A DNA stretch of 64,000 bases from JAJPKK01 sp963702755 (GTDB lineage Bacteria; Pseudomonadota; Alphaproteobacteria; Rhizobiales; Xanthobacteraceae). Shown in pieces: positions 63,380 through 64,000 of this stretch; positions within the stretch are counted from its first letter, which is position 1; the number at the start of each line of letters is the position of its first letter. The notes beneath the pieces are model-generated. The model worked only from the letters and a program-made list of their open reading frames with translations. It did not search any database and had not been told where the DNA came from. The stretch spans positions 1 to 64,000 of the forward strand of contig CAVPDZ010000010.1 of the NCBI GenBank assembly GCA_963702755.1, in the 5' to 3' direction. The position numbers and the translations under genes are program-made.

Positions 63380-63873
63380 TTAGTTGCTTCCGACCGATGA
63401 GCGCTTGCCGGCGTCCGTCCAGCGCGCCGCGGCGCTATCGTCCGTGGCCTTGGCCTCGACCCAATTGGCGCCGTCCGCATGCTCCTCAAGCTTCCAGAAC
63501 GGCGCGCGAGTCTTGAGGTAGTCCATCAGGAATTCCGCGGCCGCGAAGGCATCGCCGCGATGGGAGGCCGCGGTCACCACCAGCACGATGTTGTCGCCGG
63601 GAACGAGCCGCCCGTGGCGGTGGATCACCGTGACGCCCATCAGCTTCCAGCGTGCCTGCGCCTCGTCCACGTGGCGCGCGATCTCGGCCTCCGCCATGCC
63701 GGGGTAGTGTTCGAGGGTCAGCGCGGCGAGGGGCGCCCGCCGTCAGTGCCACGGCAAATGCCTGTGAAGGTGACGACCGCGCCGACGTCGGTCCGCCCGC
63801 GCGCGAGTGCTGCGGCTTCCGCCGCGGCATCAAAGTCTTCGCGTTGCAGCCGGATCGACATGGCCGTCATCAT
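63380..63873 (-). CDS. moaE: MoaE, molybdopterin synthase catalytic subunit, frameshifted near 63735
   Basis: Large subunit of molybdopterin synthase, which adds two sulfurs to precursor Z in molybdenum cofactor synthesis. The N-terminal part reads MSIRLQREDFDAAAEAAALARG and VVTFTGICRGTDGG, then the frame breaks; one missing base near 63735 leads on to APLAALTLEHYPGMAEAEIA. The catalytic Lys region is KTRAPFWKLEEH and the core VTVIHRHGRLVPGD. ATGs at 63873, 63870 and 63861 are possible starts. It lies directly behind moaD, as usual. The many molybdenum hydroxylases in the window depend on this cofactor. Confidence 0.88.
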
Positions 63874-63878
63874 GGCCG

Positions 63879-64000
63879 TCACCCGCCGGTCATCGGCGGG
63901 AAGAACGCGATTTCGCGCGCGCCTGCGATCGGCGCTTCGGGTTTCACGTGACCGCGATCGATCGCAGCGCGGATGACCTTGGGCTTTTCGAAGGCAAAGG
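63879..64000 (-). CDS. moaD: MoaD, molybdopterin synthase sulfur-carrier subunit (C-terminal part only)
   Basis: About 40 residues are in the window: FAFEKPKVIRAAIDRGHVK, then REIAFFPPMTGG before the TGA. The Gly-Gly end, which carries the thiocarboxylate in MoaD, and the PP(x)xGG ending are typical, and the gene lies directly before moaE. The 5' part is beyond the window. Confidence 0.82.
   Translation of the reverse strand, partial: FAFEKPKVIRAAIDRGHVKPEAPIAGAREIAFFPPMTGG

Overview
This 64 kb stretch is GC-rich, densely coded DNA. It looks like the chromosome of an alphaproteobacterium, most likely of the Hyphomicrobiales (Bradyrhizobium/Xanthobacteraceae side). That placement is inference. 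It rests on the GC-rich codon use, the gene families present (a DUF992 secreted protein, Bug-type binding proteins, many CoxL-like molybdenum hydroxylases, CaiB-type CoA transferases) and about 100-bp palindromic repeats between genes. No phage, plasmid, insertion-sequence, CRISPR or rRNA features were seen. The only RNA gene is a tRNA-Phe cut by the left edge.

Layout. 0-2 kb: tRNA-Phe, a PaaI-type thioesterase and two small secreted proteins. 2-10.7 kb: two divergent form II CoxL-like molybdenum subunits without partner subunits, a fused NitT/TauT-type ABC ATPase-permease and a two-subunit CoA transferase. 10.8-17.4 kb: an isoquinoline-oxidoreductase-type pair (FeS and Mo subunits), a small cytochrome c, a SoxF/FccB flavoprotein and soxXYZA without soxB or soxCD. 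17.5-25.3 kb: MmgE/PrpD, a crotonase-fold protein, a CaiB CoA transferase, Nudix, isochorismatase-like, MetE-like and an orphan NitT/TauT binding protein. 25.4-30.2 kb: a plus-strand catabolic run of Bug binding protein, MFS carrier, ACMSD-like amidohydrolase and Rieske oxygenase. 30.4-39.7 kb: two divergent gene sets of mostly exported proteins: two Tat-type amidohydrolases, a cytochrome c and a heme-binding propeller protein on one side, two paralogous diheme cytochromes and an exported ankyrin protein on the other. 39.8-46.9 kb: RidA, UbiD, DUF992, aspartate aminotransferase, STAS, a broken GT87 glycosyltransferase and a GST. 46.9-61.2 kb: two divergent arms, each with an NCS2 nucleobase-type permease and a UbiD decarboxylase; the right arm adds a two-subunit TPP decarboxylase, an ACMSD-like amidohydrolase, a complete FAD/FeS/Mo hydroxylase (coxMSL order) and a CobW-type GTPase. 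61.3-64 kb: acyltransferase-3, HpaI-type aldolase, moaE and the end of moaD, the last two serving molybdopterin synthesis.

Taken together this is a catabolic region. Uptake proteins, Mo hydroxylases, a Rieske oxygenase, prFMN-type decarboxylases, amidohydrolases and CoA transferases point to growth on aromatic or N-heteroaromatic acids, with periplasmic cytochromes accepting electrons. Substrates cannot be read from the sequence. No classical transcription factor gene was recognised in the window.

Two features of the sequence matter to any user. First, at least sixteen genes carry single-base frameshifts, many of them one extra G or C inside a short G/C run, and one gene (11.3-13.5 kb) carries about ten. 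The protein sequence on both sides stays well conserved, so many are probably sequencing or assembly errors rather than real decay. Second, palindromic repeats of at least four families sit between genes, run over stop codons of several genes, and one interrupts the GT87 gene.
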